NCBI RefSeq assembly: GCF_011397115.1
Contig: NZ_AP022822.1
Coordinates: forward strand, 377,001 to 441,000
Direction: 5' to 3'
Length of the DNA: 64,000 bases
Origin: Enterococcus saigonensis
GTDB lineage: Bacteria; Bacillota; Bacilli; Lactobacillales; Enterococcaceae
Below, in pieces: positions 42,332 to 50,770 of this stretch. The notes beneath the pieces were generated by a model that was given only the letters and a program-made list of their open reading frames with translations, made no database searches and was not told where the DNA came from. Positions within the stretch are counted from its first letter, which is position 1. Each line of letters begins with the position of its first letter. A program made the position numbers and the translations under genes.

Positions 42332-42676
42332 ATGGCGTTTCAAAAGAAAGCAACTGTTCTAGGTATAGAGGTAATGTATCAATTAAATCCAGATGCAAAG
42401 AAATATACGCTGCGAGATAATGGTTTTAAAGAAACAAATGGGGGGAATTTCCAATTGATTCAACCCCTTGAGGCAACTCCTCAAAGTAAAGAAGGTTTTA
42501 AACTAAAAATTACAGTGGATAAAGATATTCAAACTTTAAAAATGTCTATTACAACAGCTAATGGGTTAAAAGCTGTCAATATTTTTAAAGATCCGCAACA
42601 CAAAATGCTACAAGATAAATTTTACTTTTTAATGGATGGCTTTATTAGCCGTGGTCTTTTTGAAAAGGTAGTTTAA
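42332..42676 (+). CDS. DUF1831 family protein
   Basis: A 114-residue cytoplasmic protein of the DUF1831 family, which in Lactobacillales sits beside the cysteine desulfurase and mnmA genes. It has no cysteine, so a direct sulfur relay is unlikely. Function unknown. A GGTGGAG ribosome site precedes the ATG; a 162-bp gap separates it from the desulfurase gene. Confidence 0.85.
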   Translation: MAFQKKATVLGIEVMYQLNPDAKKYTLRDNGFKETNGGNFQLIQPLEATPQSKEGFKLKITVDKDIQTLKMSITTANGLKAVNIFKDPQHKMLQDKFYFLMDGFISRGLFEKVV

Positions 42677-42682
42677 ATCATA

Positions 42683-42713
42683 AGTCGCCGGTGTAAACAG
42701 GCGGCTTTTTTTT
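42683..42713 (+). terminator. Terminator after DUF1831 gene
   Basis: AGTCGCC and GGCGGCT pair around a 10-nt loop, followed by eight T. Confidence 0.88.
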
Positions 42714-42826
42714 ATCGCAAAAGTTTCATTGCAGACTGAAAACCTTAGTGGATAATGGTAAATTTTTTACCCGACTTTCAACCTGGTTTATACTTGAAAT
42801 AAGAAAAGGGATAAGGAGGCAAAAAA

Positions 42827-43678
42827 ATGGAAATTGCTGGTGAAAAAATTTTTCCAATTGGTTTAGGGACATGGCACATGGGAGACGATGTTGACAAGAG
42901 AATACAAGAATTAACCGCCTTGCAAGTTGGTTTGGCACAAACCAACTCAACTGAAAAAATTGCTATTGATACCGCTGAAATGTATGGAGAAGGTAATTCA
43001 GAAAAATTAGTAGGAAGGGCATTGCATACTATTGCGCGGGAGAATGTCTACTTAATTTCAAAAGTTTATCCGTGGAATGCCTCCAAACGCCAATTACCAC
43101 GAAGTTTAGAAGAAAGTTTAAAACGATTACAGACAGATTATCTTGATTTATATTTGTTGCATTGGACAGGAGAGTTTCCACTAGCTGAAACAGTCAGTGC
43201 ATTACAAGCAGCAAAAAAAAGCGGCTACATTAAAAATTGGGGTGTATCAAATTTTGATGTAGCAGATATGCAAGAACTTTGGCAAGTGCCAGATGGACAA
43301 AATTGTGTTGTAAATGAAGTCTTATATAATTTAGGTAGTCGCGGTATTGAATTTGATTTACTGCCTTGGATGAAAAAACAGCAAGTTCCTTTAATAGCTT
43401 ACTCTCCAATTGCTCAAGGCGATCGTTTGGGCAATCAATTTTTATCAGATGATCTTTTACAAAGAATTGCTAGCGATCATTTTGTTTCTGTTTTTCAATT
43501 ACTTTTGGCGTGGGCGATTCGTGATGAAAAAACATTAGCAATTCCCCAATCAAGTAATAAAGACCATGTATTGGCCAATTTAGCCGCAGCAAAAATTCAG
43601 TTATCTCACCAAGAGTGGCAAGAAATTGCGGCACGCTATCCCGCTCCCACTAAAAAGCAGCCTTTGGCAGTATTGTAG
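42827..43678 (+). CDS. Aldo/keto reductase
   Basis: A 283-residue NADPH-dependent AKR. The catalytic tetrad is Asp47, Tyr52, Lys78 and His111 (in Ile-Asp-Thr-Ala-Glu-Met-Tyr-Gly, Ile-Ser-Lys-Val and Leu-Leu-His-Trp). The NADP-binding C-terminal Ile-Pro-Gln-Ser-Ser motif is present. It is closest to YeaE-type methylglyoxal or aldehyde reductases; the physiological substrate is unknown. The phosphoesterase gene follows, with its ribosome site overlapping this stop. Confidence 0.92.
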   Translation: MEIAGEKIFPIGLGTWHMGDDVDKRIQELTALQVGLAQTNSTEKIAIDTAEMYGEGNSEKLVGRALHTIARENVYLISKVYPWNASKRQLPRSLEESLKRLQTDYLDLYLLHWTGEFPLAETVSALQAAKKSGYIKNWGVSNFDVADMQELWQVPDGQNCVVNEVLYNLGSRGIEFDLLPWMKKQQVPLIAYSPIAQGDRLGNQFLSDDLLQRIASDHFVSVFQLLLAWAIRDEKTLAIPQSSNKDHVLANLAAAKIQLSHQEWQEIAARYPAPTKKQPLAVL

Positions 43679-43687
43679 GTGAAAACA

Positions 43688-44299
43688 ATGAAATTTTTTA
43701 CATCCGATACTCATTATTTCCATCAAGACTTACTTGGAGACAATGATTTTGCTCCAAGACCTTTTAAAGATATTCAAACGATGCACGAGTTAATGATAAA
43801 CAATTGGAATTCTGTGGTTAAAGAAACTGATCGTGTCTATCATTTGGGAGATATTGCAATGCATCCGGATTACGAGGCAGGTTATCCTGAAATTTTAACT
43901 TTGTTATCTCGTTTGAATGGTCAGATAATTTTTATTAAAGGAAATCATGATCATCGTACCTTTTTCAAGTTTTTGGAAAAAAATAATGCGACATTACCGA
44001 ATGGTCAGCTCAAATTTCAGTTTGCAGATGTGGGTATTATCATTAAATTTAATCATCATCAATACTATTTAACTCATTATCCGTTACTTTTGGGAGTTAC
44101 TAAAAATATTCGTAACCTCCATGGGCATGTTCATCATTATAGTGTCCCTATCAAAGAAAATATCAACGTCGGCGTGGATGCTCCTGAAATTGATTTTTTA
44201 CCAGAAAAATTACCGTTTGGGACACCTCTTTCAGAAAATCAAATTGATTTTATTGCAGCTAAAAAAGCAGAAGAATTGCGAAGTTGGGAAAATAAATAG
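43688..44299 (+). CDS. Metallophosphoesterase
   Basis: A 203-residue calcineurin-like phosphoesterase. Metal motifs in order: Thr-Ser-Asp-Thr-His, His-Leu-Gly-Asp-Ile, Lys-Gly-Asn-His-Asp-His, Leu-Thr-His-Tyr-Pro and Leu-His-Gly-His-Val-His, so the two-metal site is complete. The substrate (nucleotide, phosphoprotein or RNA end) cannot be assigned. ATG 43688 uses the AGGTGA that overlaps the preceding stop, so it is translationally close to the AKR. Confidence 0.9.
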   Translation: MKFFTSDTHYFHQDLLGDNDFAPRPFKDIQTMHELMINNWNSVVKETDRVYHLGDIAMHPDYEAGYPEILTLLSRLNGQIIFIKGNHDHRTFFKFLEKNNATLPNGQLKFQFADVGIIIKFNHHQYYLTHYPLLLGVTKNIRNLHGHVHHYSVPIKENINVGVDAPEIDFLPEKLPFGTPLSENQIDFIAAKKAEELRSWENK

Positions 44300-44342
44300 G
44301 AGAGTGCGTCTTTTTATCAATTTTAACGCCTTCTCTTTTTTC
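44299..44342 (+). terminator. Terminator after the phosphoesterase gene
   Basis: GAGAgtGCGT pairs with ACGCctTCTC around a T/A-rich loop, followed by TTTTTT. Confidence 0.75.
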
Positions 44343-44465
44343 TATAAATTAACAACGAAGCGCTTTTATTTGGTGTGTTATTTAAAAGAAGGAAAGATTG
44401 CTGCAATCAAAGCGCAACAATTTGAAGTTTAATCTGTCAAAATCATAGAGATACTTTGTTAAAAA

Positions 44466-44506
44466 AACACCGAAAATTTCCCACTAAATTTGCGGTGTTT
44501 TTTTAT
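44466..44506. terminator. Second hairpin terminator in the gap
   Basis: AACACCG pairs with CGGTGTT and an inner AAATTT repeat extends it; A-run before and T-run after. No intact gene lies between it and the previous terminator, so it may end a lost gene or an unrecognised RNA. Confidence 0.75.
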
Positions 44507-44637
44507 TATATCTAATTATCGTGCCTACTTCCTTCATTTCTTTTTTTGTTTAAAAAAGCAGTATTAAATTTGCGGTTTTTATTTTAAATAAATCATAAAA
44601 TGAAATAAAAAAAAGTTATTTTCAATGTTTGTGATAA

Positions 44638-44667
44638 TTGCGAAAGAGCATAATGTTGTTATATAAT
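44638..44667 (+). promoter_or_regulatory. Surface protein promoter
   Basis: TTGCGA (44638-44643), an 18-bp spacer and TATAAT (44662-44667). Confidence 0.65.
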
Positions 44668-44706
44668 GATAAAAAGATTAGAAATTAAATAAAATATGGA
44701 GGGAAT

Positions 44707-47700
44707 ATGAAAATAAAAAACAAAAAAATAATTTTGATGCTCGTCATCTGCTTACTTTTTCCTTTTTTAGAAGCATTGGGAGGGAGCATGTTTACTTGGC
44801 GACCCAAAGCTACAACTAATAAAAACTATTTGATTAGTAATAGTTTTTTGAAAGTTGACTATAAAGTTGAAGTACATGGCAGTAATCAATTGGTATGGAC
44901 GTTTCATTACGAGAAAAACACCGGTACCACAGCTACACAGTTTGCAATCAAACTAAGTGACACCACCGTTATCCACGACATGACAGGAGATAATTTTTTT
45001 CGTGAAAATGATTGGTTAAAAGAAAAAAATGAGTCAAAAGAGACCTTGGGAACAATGAAAGGCCAAGGAGAATTTACGTTTACTACAACGATAGATGCAC
45101 AGCCAACGATTCATTTTGATTTATTACAAAAAGATACAAAGGCAAATTATACTTTAGCAGCAGCCGAACAAACCCATCAATTGACAAATCCGCATCAAAA
45201 AGCAGAAAAGCAAGTAACTGAAGAAACATTAACAGCAATAAAACCAAAGGCAGCTACACCAATTACGATAAATATGCCAACAGATTTATCAGGATGGCCA
45301 ATTGATAAGGTTAGTTTTGAAACTAAGCAAGGCAATGAAGACTGGCAAAGTATAGAAGGTATTCAACCACCATTTATTTTCCCAGACACTTCAGTTCGCG
45401 TGCATTACCATTTTAATTTGGATGAATTTTTTTTAACACCCGCCGGCGCAAAAATCAAAAAAGATATTGATGCAAATGAAGGTAAAGAACGCAATTTTGA
45501 ATTTAGTTTTGAAATTTCCGGAGACATCTATTTGGAAGCTGACATCAAAGAAAATTTGACAATTGATGGTGAAAAAAGAGGGGAATTTACCATTACGAAA
45601 AATGGGGGAGAAGATGGTGAAAATCATTTATGGACGGTCACTTTTAATAATGAGAATTGGAATAAAGAAAACGTCCAAGGTGAGATGAATTTGACTTCTC
45701 TGATTGTCATCAAAGAGGTAACTGAAAACATTGATATAATGATTAATAAAGACGCTGAAATTAAAGAAACGATTCAAATTCAACCGGTAAAAAATGAGTA
45801 CAGTCTTCAAAAAGGGGTTAGTAAAGAACCACGGAAGATTACTATAGAGAAAGAAGATTATCATTTAGTTGAGTGGGAAATTACGGTTACACCTGGGCGA
45901 GATAAAAAAGATCCTAGTAAGTTTTTACCCATTAAAGACTTACGTATTATAGATGAAGATATAACGACTCTTTATCCAGATAGTGGTAGTAAGGCAGGAT
46001 TTTATTTGGTACCAGAGGCATTAGCTTCAAAAATTAGTCAACTAACAAATTTTGAATTATTTAAACTCACAATGGAAGTTGAAGGCGAAGAAAAAGAATT
46101 ACAGGCAGGAAAAGATTACAAACTTACGTACGATAAAATTAATGATAGCAAATTTTCTTTGGTATTTTACAATTGGAATGACAGAATTGATACGCTAATA
46201 ACAGGTCCAGTAAAAATTCAATACACCACTATTTTGAAAGATAATCATCCCAGTGAAGTTAGGAATATGGCCCAAAGTAACATTGGGGGGGCTCATAAGT
46301 TAGATGCTACTGCCAAGACAGAATATTACTATGATGATTTGAAAAAAACAGCTGTTAGTAAAGGAAATGGTATTATTGAATGGACAGTCGTTTATCACCG
46401 AGAAAATAAAGAAAAAATTGATTTTGTTGATGAATTAGATGATGGAATCATCGACTTTAGCACGTTAAAAGTTTTTGCTGAAATTGGGAAAGGACAACAG
46501 CTATTTCCTAGTATTACTACTACACCAGAGGAATACCGCGATTTAATTACGCTTGAAGAGTCTAATGAAAAACAGTTCAAATTGTCTTTTAGTGAAAAGA
46601 TACCAAAAGGACGTTACATTTTGACCTATCGAAGTACGCACAAGGACACTAAAGGTCAAACTTTAGTGAAAAATAAAATCAGCGGGGGTGATTTAACTGC
46701 AAATTATGGCACGTTTACCTCATTAGCCGTTGAAAAAAACGTAATCAAACAAATACTCTTTGGTGAAGAGGTTGAAAGTAATTTTGAAGATAAAACAATA
46801 TTCTGGTCGGCTTCGGTGATGACGGTACCAAATGCAGGTGAGATTTTAATTAACGATGCGGCATTACGTTTGAAAGAAGGCAAATTTTATAAAAATGGTC
46901 TAGCTTATTATTTAAATGAAGCTGCCAAACTAAAATCAGAGGAAGAATTAGTAACCGGAGGGAAATTTGATAAAGGAATTAACCAGCGCTATTTAAAAGA
47001 AAAAGGAATAATTGTTGCATATCAGAACGGAAATGGTGAATTTGAAGAAATCCCAGCAAAAGATATCACTTTTATTATTGATAATGGCAAGTTAGTTACG
47101 ACAGACGAGGCAATAAAAGTTGATCCGGATTCTGGCATTGCCTTTCAATCTGATGCATTGAAAACAGGAGAAAAAGCGGCTGGTTTTCAGTTAAAAATAG
47201 ATGGAAAACATGCGGGTAAAAAAATCTGGTTAGCCATTGCTACAAATTATGGGAATACACAAGAACTTATACCGCAAATGCCGATAAGTAATTATTTGTT
47301 TAATACAATTGAAGCGCTACAAGGTACCTATCAAGGTCATGCCGATGCAAATACTACCTGGACAAATAATGTCCAAGTTGCTGATGCATTAAGAAAAAGA
47401 GGGACGCTGAATGTAGAAAATTCTTCTGTTACTTGGGAAATACTAGCAAATACAAGAGGATACGCTATTAATGCGGGCGATAAAATCGTCGATCACATGA
47501 ATGTTTGGAGTTTTGATGATAATACGACAAGTTTGATTCAACGAATGACATTGCAGGATATGCAAGAACTTGTAATTTATCGGTTGGAGACGACAAATGA
47601 TAATGAAAAAAATTCATCTGATGATTGGTACCATGACTACAAAGAAGAAAAGTTAGTAGTGGGAGAGGATTATAGCATAATTCCACTAAAAAATGATGGG

Positions 47701-49260
47701 AAGAAATGGTCTGAAATTCCGATTACAGATCAAACAAAGGACACCTTAGCGCAAGGATTTGCGATTTCTTTTAAAAAGAATATGGGATATGCTGCTTTTA
47801 AAATTAGTTTTTCAACTCAGCTTGATAAAACAATTATGGCGGCTGAAAAAGGAAATAAAAATCAAATCCTAAATACGGCAGCATTAGTAACTACAAGTGG
47901 TACGACTAAGACTTCTGCAAGCGTAGTGTACACAAAAAAAGCAAGTGGAGTTTATAAATCTGCTGGTGAATTTGATGCGGAAACAACGGAGATACCATGG
48001 ACAGCTGTTGTCAATCCCGAAGGTGCTCAGTTGCATAATTTAGTGATTGAAGATTCTTCGCAAGATCAAGATATAATTCCTGGCAAAATAAAATTGTATT
48101 ATGGAAATTTAGAAACGATAAAAGAAGGAAATAATTATTGGAAGCCACAAATAAGTAAAGAAAGTGAAGTTGCATCAGAACTCTATCAGTTGGATTATGA
48201 AAATGATAGCTTCAAAATTACCTTTATCCAAGATTTTGTCGTTGAGACGCCACTGATTATTGAATACAGTGGTAAACCAAAAAAGGCAGATCAAAGTTAT
48301 ATTGAAAATCGTATCAAAATTAACTGGGGAGAAAAAGTAACAAATTCACATGTTGAAAAAGTTGAAATTAGAAACATTAGTGCCTCTGGTACGATCAGTG
48401 GCGATTCTAGAATGTTAACTATTAAAAAGCATTCTCGAAGTAATGAAGAAGCTTTAGCTGGAGCAAAATTTATTTTGGAGAAAAAAAACGGCGACGTTTG
48501 GCAAAAAGTTAATGTCAGTCAAGCAGAAGACGTCACTTCTAATAGTGGTTTATTGTCTTTTACTGGGCTTAAATCAGGGGCTTACCGAATTAAAGAAATT
48601 CAAGCACCGAAAGGGTACCAGTTATTTGCAAAATATGCATACTTTAAGTTAAATCAAATGAAGCCAGTTATTACAGATGCAGCGGGCAATGAAGAGGATT
48701 CATTAAAAGAGCATTATTATTTTGCTACTTCAGAAAACAATTTAAACGTAACGTTAAATGTAGCAAATGAAGAAAGCCCACCGCTTAATTTTGAAGCAAA
48801 AAAGATATTACAAGGCGCAAAAGGAAAAGCAGTGTTCAATTTTAGAATTGAAACTGTAACAGATGGTGCAATCGCAGCCTATGGTTACGCCGAAATTAAA
48901 CCAGAAGAAAAAGAAGCAGAGATTAAATTTTATTCAACAGATAAAAAAGAAGTACTAATTCAGGATTGGCGCAAGTGTTTAGATAGAAAAACAAAATACC
49001 GTCTTGTAGAGGTTGACATGCCAGAAGAGTTTTTGGTTAAATACTACAACGATACTGATAAAAAAGAATCAAATGAGTTTATCTTTGATGAACAAACACA
49101 AGTAATCACGTTTACGGTAATAAATTCCCGCCCCCAAGGCTTGATGCCATCAACAGGAGGGATAGGGACGCAGTTTTTTGTCATTGTTGCTACTTTTCTA
49201 AGTGGTGGTGCAGGTCTCTTGGCTTTTTATTATTGGTGGCGAAATCGAAAAATAAATTAA
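44707..49260 (+). CDS. Cell-wall-anchored adhesin with SpaA/Cna-type domains
   Basis: A 1517-residue secreted protein. Signal peptide at about 1-26. The long middle (about 180-1230) is built of repeated beta domains in which a Trp-Thr/Ala/Ser-x-x-Val-type strand recurs (for example near Ile-Glu-Trp-Thr-Val-Val, Phe-Trp-Ser-Ala-Ser-Val, Val-Thr-Trp-Glu-Ile, Ile-Pro-Trp-Thr-Ala-Val), as in collagen-binding-type adhesin modules. Two SpaA/Cna-B-like domains follow (about 1235-1370 and 1370-1475), the first with Lys-Glu-Ile-Gln-Ala-Pro-Lys-Gly-Tyr, typical of isopeptide-forming folds. The C-terminus has a sorting signal Met-Pro-Ser-Thr-Gly (1480-1484), hydrophobic helix and Arg-Asn-Arg-Lys tail. 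Met replaces the usual Leu of LPXTG. No pilin-type sortase lies next to it. Ligand unknown. Confidence 0.87.
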   Translation: MKIKNKKIILMLVICLLFPFLEALGGSMFTWRPKATTNKNYLISNSFLKVDYKVEVHGSNQLVWTFHYEKNTGTTATQFAIKLSDTTVIHDMTGDNFFRENDWLKEKNESKETLGTMKGQGEFTFTTTIDAQPTIHFDLLQKDTKANYTLAAAEQTHQLTNPHQKAEKQVTEETLTAIKPKAATPITINMPTDLSGWPIDKVSFETKQGNEDWQSIEGIQPPFIFPDTSVRVHYHFNLDEFFLTPAGAKIKKDIDANEGKERNFEFSFEISGDIYLEADIKENLTIDGEKRGEFTITKNGGEDGENHLWTVTFNNENWNKENVQGEMNLTSLIVIKEVTENIDIMINKDAEIKETIQIQPVKNEYSLQKGVSKEPRKITIEKEDYHLVEWEITVTPGRDKKDPSKFLPIKDLRIIDEDITTLYPDSGSKAGFYLVPEALASKISQLTNFELFKLTMEVEGEEKELQAGKDYKLTYDKINDSKFSLVFYNWNDRIDTLITGPVKIQYTTILKDNHPSEVRNMAQSNIGGAHKLDATAKTEYYYDDLKKTAVSKGNGIIEWTVVYHRENKEKIDFVDELDDGIIDFSTLKVFAEIGKGQQLFPSITTTPEEYRDLITLEESNEKQFKLSFSEKIPKGRYILTYRSTHKDTKGQTLVKNKISGGDLTANYGTFTSLAVEKNVIKQILFGEEVESNFEDKTIFWSASVMTVPNAGEILINDAALRLKEGKFYKNGLAYYLNEAAKLKSEEELVTGGKFDKGINQRYLKEKGIIVAYQNGNGEFEEIPAKDITFIIDNGKLVTTDEAIKVDPDSGIAFQSDALKTGEKAAGFQLKIDGKHAGKKIWLAIATNYGNTQELIPQMPISNYLFNTIEALQGTYQGHADANTTWTNNVQVADALRKRGTLNVENSSVTWEILANTRGYAINAGDKIVDHMNVWSFDDNTTSLIQRMTLQDMQELVIYRLETTNDNEKNSSDDWYHDYKEEKLVVGEDYSIIPLKNDGKKWSEIPITDQTKDTLAQGFAISFKKNMGYAAFKISFSTQLDKTIMAAEKGNKNQILNTAALVTTSGTTKTSASVVYTKKASGVYKSAGEFDAETTEIPWTAVVNPEGAQLHNLVIEDSSQDQDIIPGKIKLYYGNLETIKEGNNYWKPQISKESEVASELYQLDYENDSFKITFIQDFVVETPLIIEYSGKPKKADQSYIENRIKINWGEKVTNSHVEKVEIRNISASGTISGDSRMLTIKKHSRSNEEALAGAKFILEKKNGDVWQKVNVSQAEDVTSNSGLLSFTGLKSGAYRIKEIQAPKGYQLFAKYAYFKLNQMKPVITDAAGNEEDSLKEHYYFATSENNLNVTLNVANEESPPLNFEAKKILQGAKGKAVFNFRIETVTDGAIAAYGYAEIKPEEKEAEIKFYSTDKKEVLIQDWRKCLDRKTKYRLVEVDMPEEFLVKYYNDTDKKESNEFIFDEQTQVITFTVINSRPQGLMPSTGGIGTQFFVIVATFLSGGAGLLAFYYWWRNRKIN

Positions 49261-49267
49261 AAATAGA

Positions 49268-49339
49268 GCCAAACATGAAGTTATCTTTACTGATGAAGGT
49301 TATGTTTAACATTATAATTTCATGTTTGGCATTTTTTTT
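49268..49339 (+). terminator. Terminator of the surface protein gene
   Basis: GCCAAACATGAAGTTAT (from 49268) pairs with ATAATTTCATGTTTGGC (ending 49330) with one G-U pair, followed by a run of eight T. Confidence 0.92.
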
Positions 49340-49489
49340 AGAGGTGCAATTGGTTACCTTAAAAAAGCACTAATTTAAAAACTGATACATGAAATTATTG
49401 GACTTCTGTTGTATAATGACAAATACTGAAAAGTTGCGACCTTCAAATCGTTAAATTTTCGGAATTAACAATGAAATGATGGTGATTAC

Positions 49490-50611
49490 ATGACAGACAA
49501 CAGCAACACACGCGTTGTCGTGGGCATGAGTGGTGGAGTAGATTCTTCTGTAACCGCACTTTTGCTCAAAGAACAAGGATACGATGTCGTAGGTATCTTC
49601 ATGAAAAATTGGGATGATACAGATGAAAACGGCGTTTGTACCGCAACAGAAGATTATAAAGATGTAGCGCAAGTAGCAGCACAAATTGGAATTCCATATT
49701 ACTCAGTCAATTTTGAAAAAGAATACTGGGATCGCGTCTTTGAATATTTTCTAGCAGAATATCGCGCTGGTCGTACACCAAATCCCGATGTGATGTGTAA
49801 TAAAGAAATTAAGTTCAAAGCATTTTTGGATTATGCGTTAGAATTAGGTGCCGATTACGTTGCAACAGGACACTATGCTCGCGTTACAAAAGATGGAAAT
49901 GGTGTAGTTCACATGTTACGTGGTGTGGATAATAATAAAGATCAAACTTATTTTTTAAGTCAATTATCTCAAGAACAACTAGCTAAAACACTGTTTCCTC
50001 TAGGCGGAATGGAAAAGTCAGAAGTTCGTGCTATTGCAGAACGTGCTGGTTTAGCAACTGCCAAAAAGAAAGATTCTACTGGGGTTTGTTTTATTGGCGA
50101 AAAGAATTTTAAACAATTTTTAAGTAACTATCTGCCAGCGAAAAAAGGGAAAATGGTTACGCTTGATGGGCAAATAAAAGGCGAACACGATGGCTTAATG
50201 TATTATACAATTGGGCAACGTCAAGGTTTAGGTATTGGCGGCGGCAGTGGATCAAATGATCCTTGGTTTGTAGTCGGAAAAGATTTGTCAACAAATACAC
50301 TTTACGTTGGCCAAGGTTTCCATCACGAAGCATTGTATGCCGATCGTTTGGATGCAAGTACGCTACATTTTACTACCGATGAAAAAATGCCGCGAGAATT
50401 CAAATGTACCGCAAAGTTTCGCTATCGCCAAGCTGACGTGCCAGTAACTGTTCGTTTACTAGCAGATGATCAAGCAGAAGTTATCTTCGACGAACCAGTA
50501 CGAGCAATTACGCCAGGACAAGCGGTTGTATTTTATGATGGAGACGAATGTCTAGGCGGTGGTCTGATTGATCGTGCCTACAAAGAAGAAGTAGTGCTAC
50601 AATACATTTAA
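49490..50611 (+). CDS. mnmA: tRNA 2-thiouridylase MnmA
   Basis: A 373-residue enzyme that puts the 2-thio group on U34 of Lys, Glu and Gln tRNAs. The PP-loop Gly-Met-Ser-Gly-Gly-Val-Asp-Ser-Ser is at about 12-20. The catalytic cysteines are in Asn-Pro-Asp-Val-Met-Cys-Asn-Lys and Gly-Val-Cys-Phe-Ile-Gly. The sulfur comes from a cysteine desulfurase, probably the one at 41 kb. It has its own terminator and lies alone between the adhesin and pbp5. Confidence 0.97.
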   Translation: MTDNSNTRVVVGMSGGVDSSVTALLLKEQGYDVVGIFMKNWDDTDENGVCTATEDYKDVAQVAAQIGIPYYSVNFEKEYWDRVFEYFLAEYRAGRTPNPDVMCNKEIKFKAFLDYALELGADYVATGHYARVTKDGNGVVHMLRGVDNNKDQTYFLSQLSQEQLAKTLFPLGGMEKSEVRAIAERAGLATAKKKDSTGVCFIGEKNFKQFLSNYLPAKKGKMVTLDGQIKGEHDGLMYYTIGQRQGLGIGGGSGSNDPWFVVGKDLSTNTLYVGQGFHHEALYADRLDASTLHFTTDEKMPREFKCTAKFRYRQADVPVTVRLLADDQAEVIFDEPVRAITPGQAVVFYDGDECLGGGLIDRAYKEEVVLQYI

Positions 50612-50615
50612 AAAT

Positions 50616-50646
50616 AAAGATGTACCTTTCAAAGGTGCATCTTTTT
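50616..50646 (+). terminator. mnmA terminator
   Basis: AAAGATGtACCTTT pairs with AAAGGTgCATCTTT, then TT. Confidence 0.9.
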
Positions 50647-50770
50647 ATTCTGTCTCAAATTAAATAAAGGCATTAAATTTCATTAACTTTTACTAAAAAA
50701 GAATATATTCAAAAAAAATATCCCTTTAGATGCGGTAAAATAAAATAACTATTTTATTAGGAGCGTAAGC

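Larger units (their letters stand above)
44343..44706. other. Intergenic region upstream of the surface protein gene
   Basis: About 365 bp. It contains a short in-frame tail (44375-44431, 18 codons after GTG then stop) that could be the end of a decayed gene but is too short to judge. A second terminator hairpin follows (44466-44506: AACACCG with CGGTGTT, inner AAATTT stem, T-run), then the surface protein promoter. Confidence 0.45.

Noticed and set aside
44121..44432. 103-codon frame overlapping the end of the phosphoesterase gene
   Set aside because: Mostly a shifted reading of a real gene and passing through a terminator.
44707..49260. Surface protein as part of a pilus operon
   Set aside because: No class C sortase and no other LPXTG gene lies next to it; it is a single-gene unit with its own promoter and terminator.
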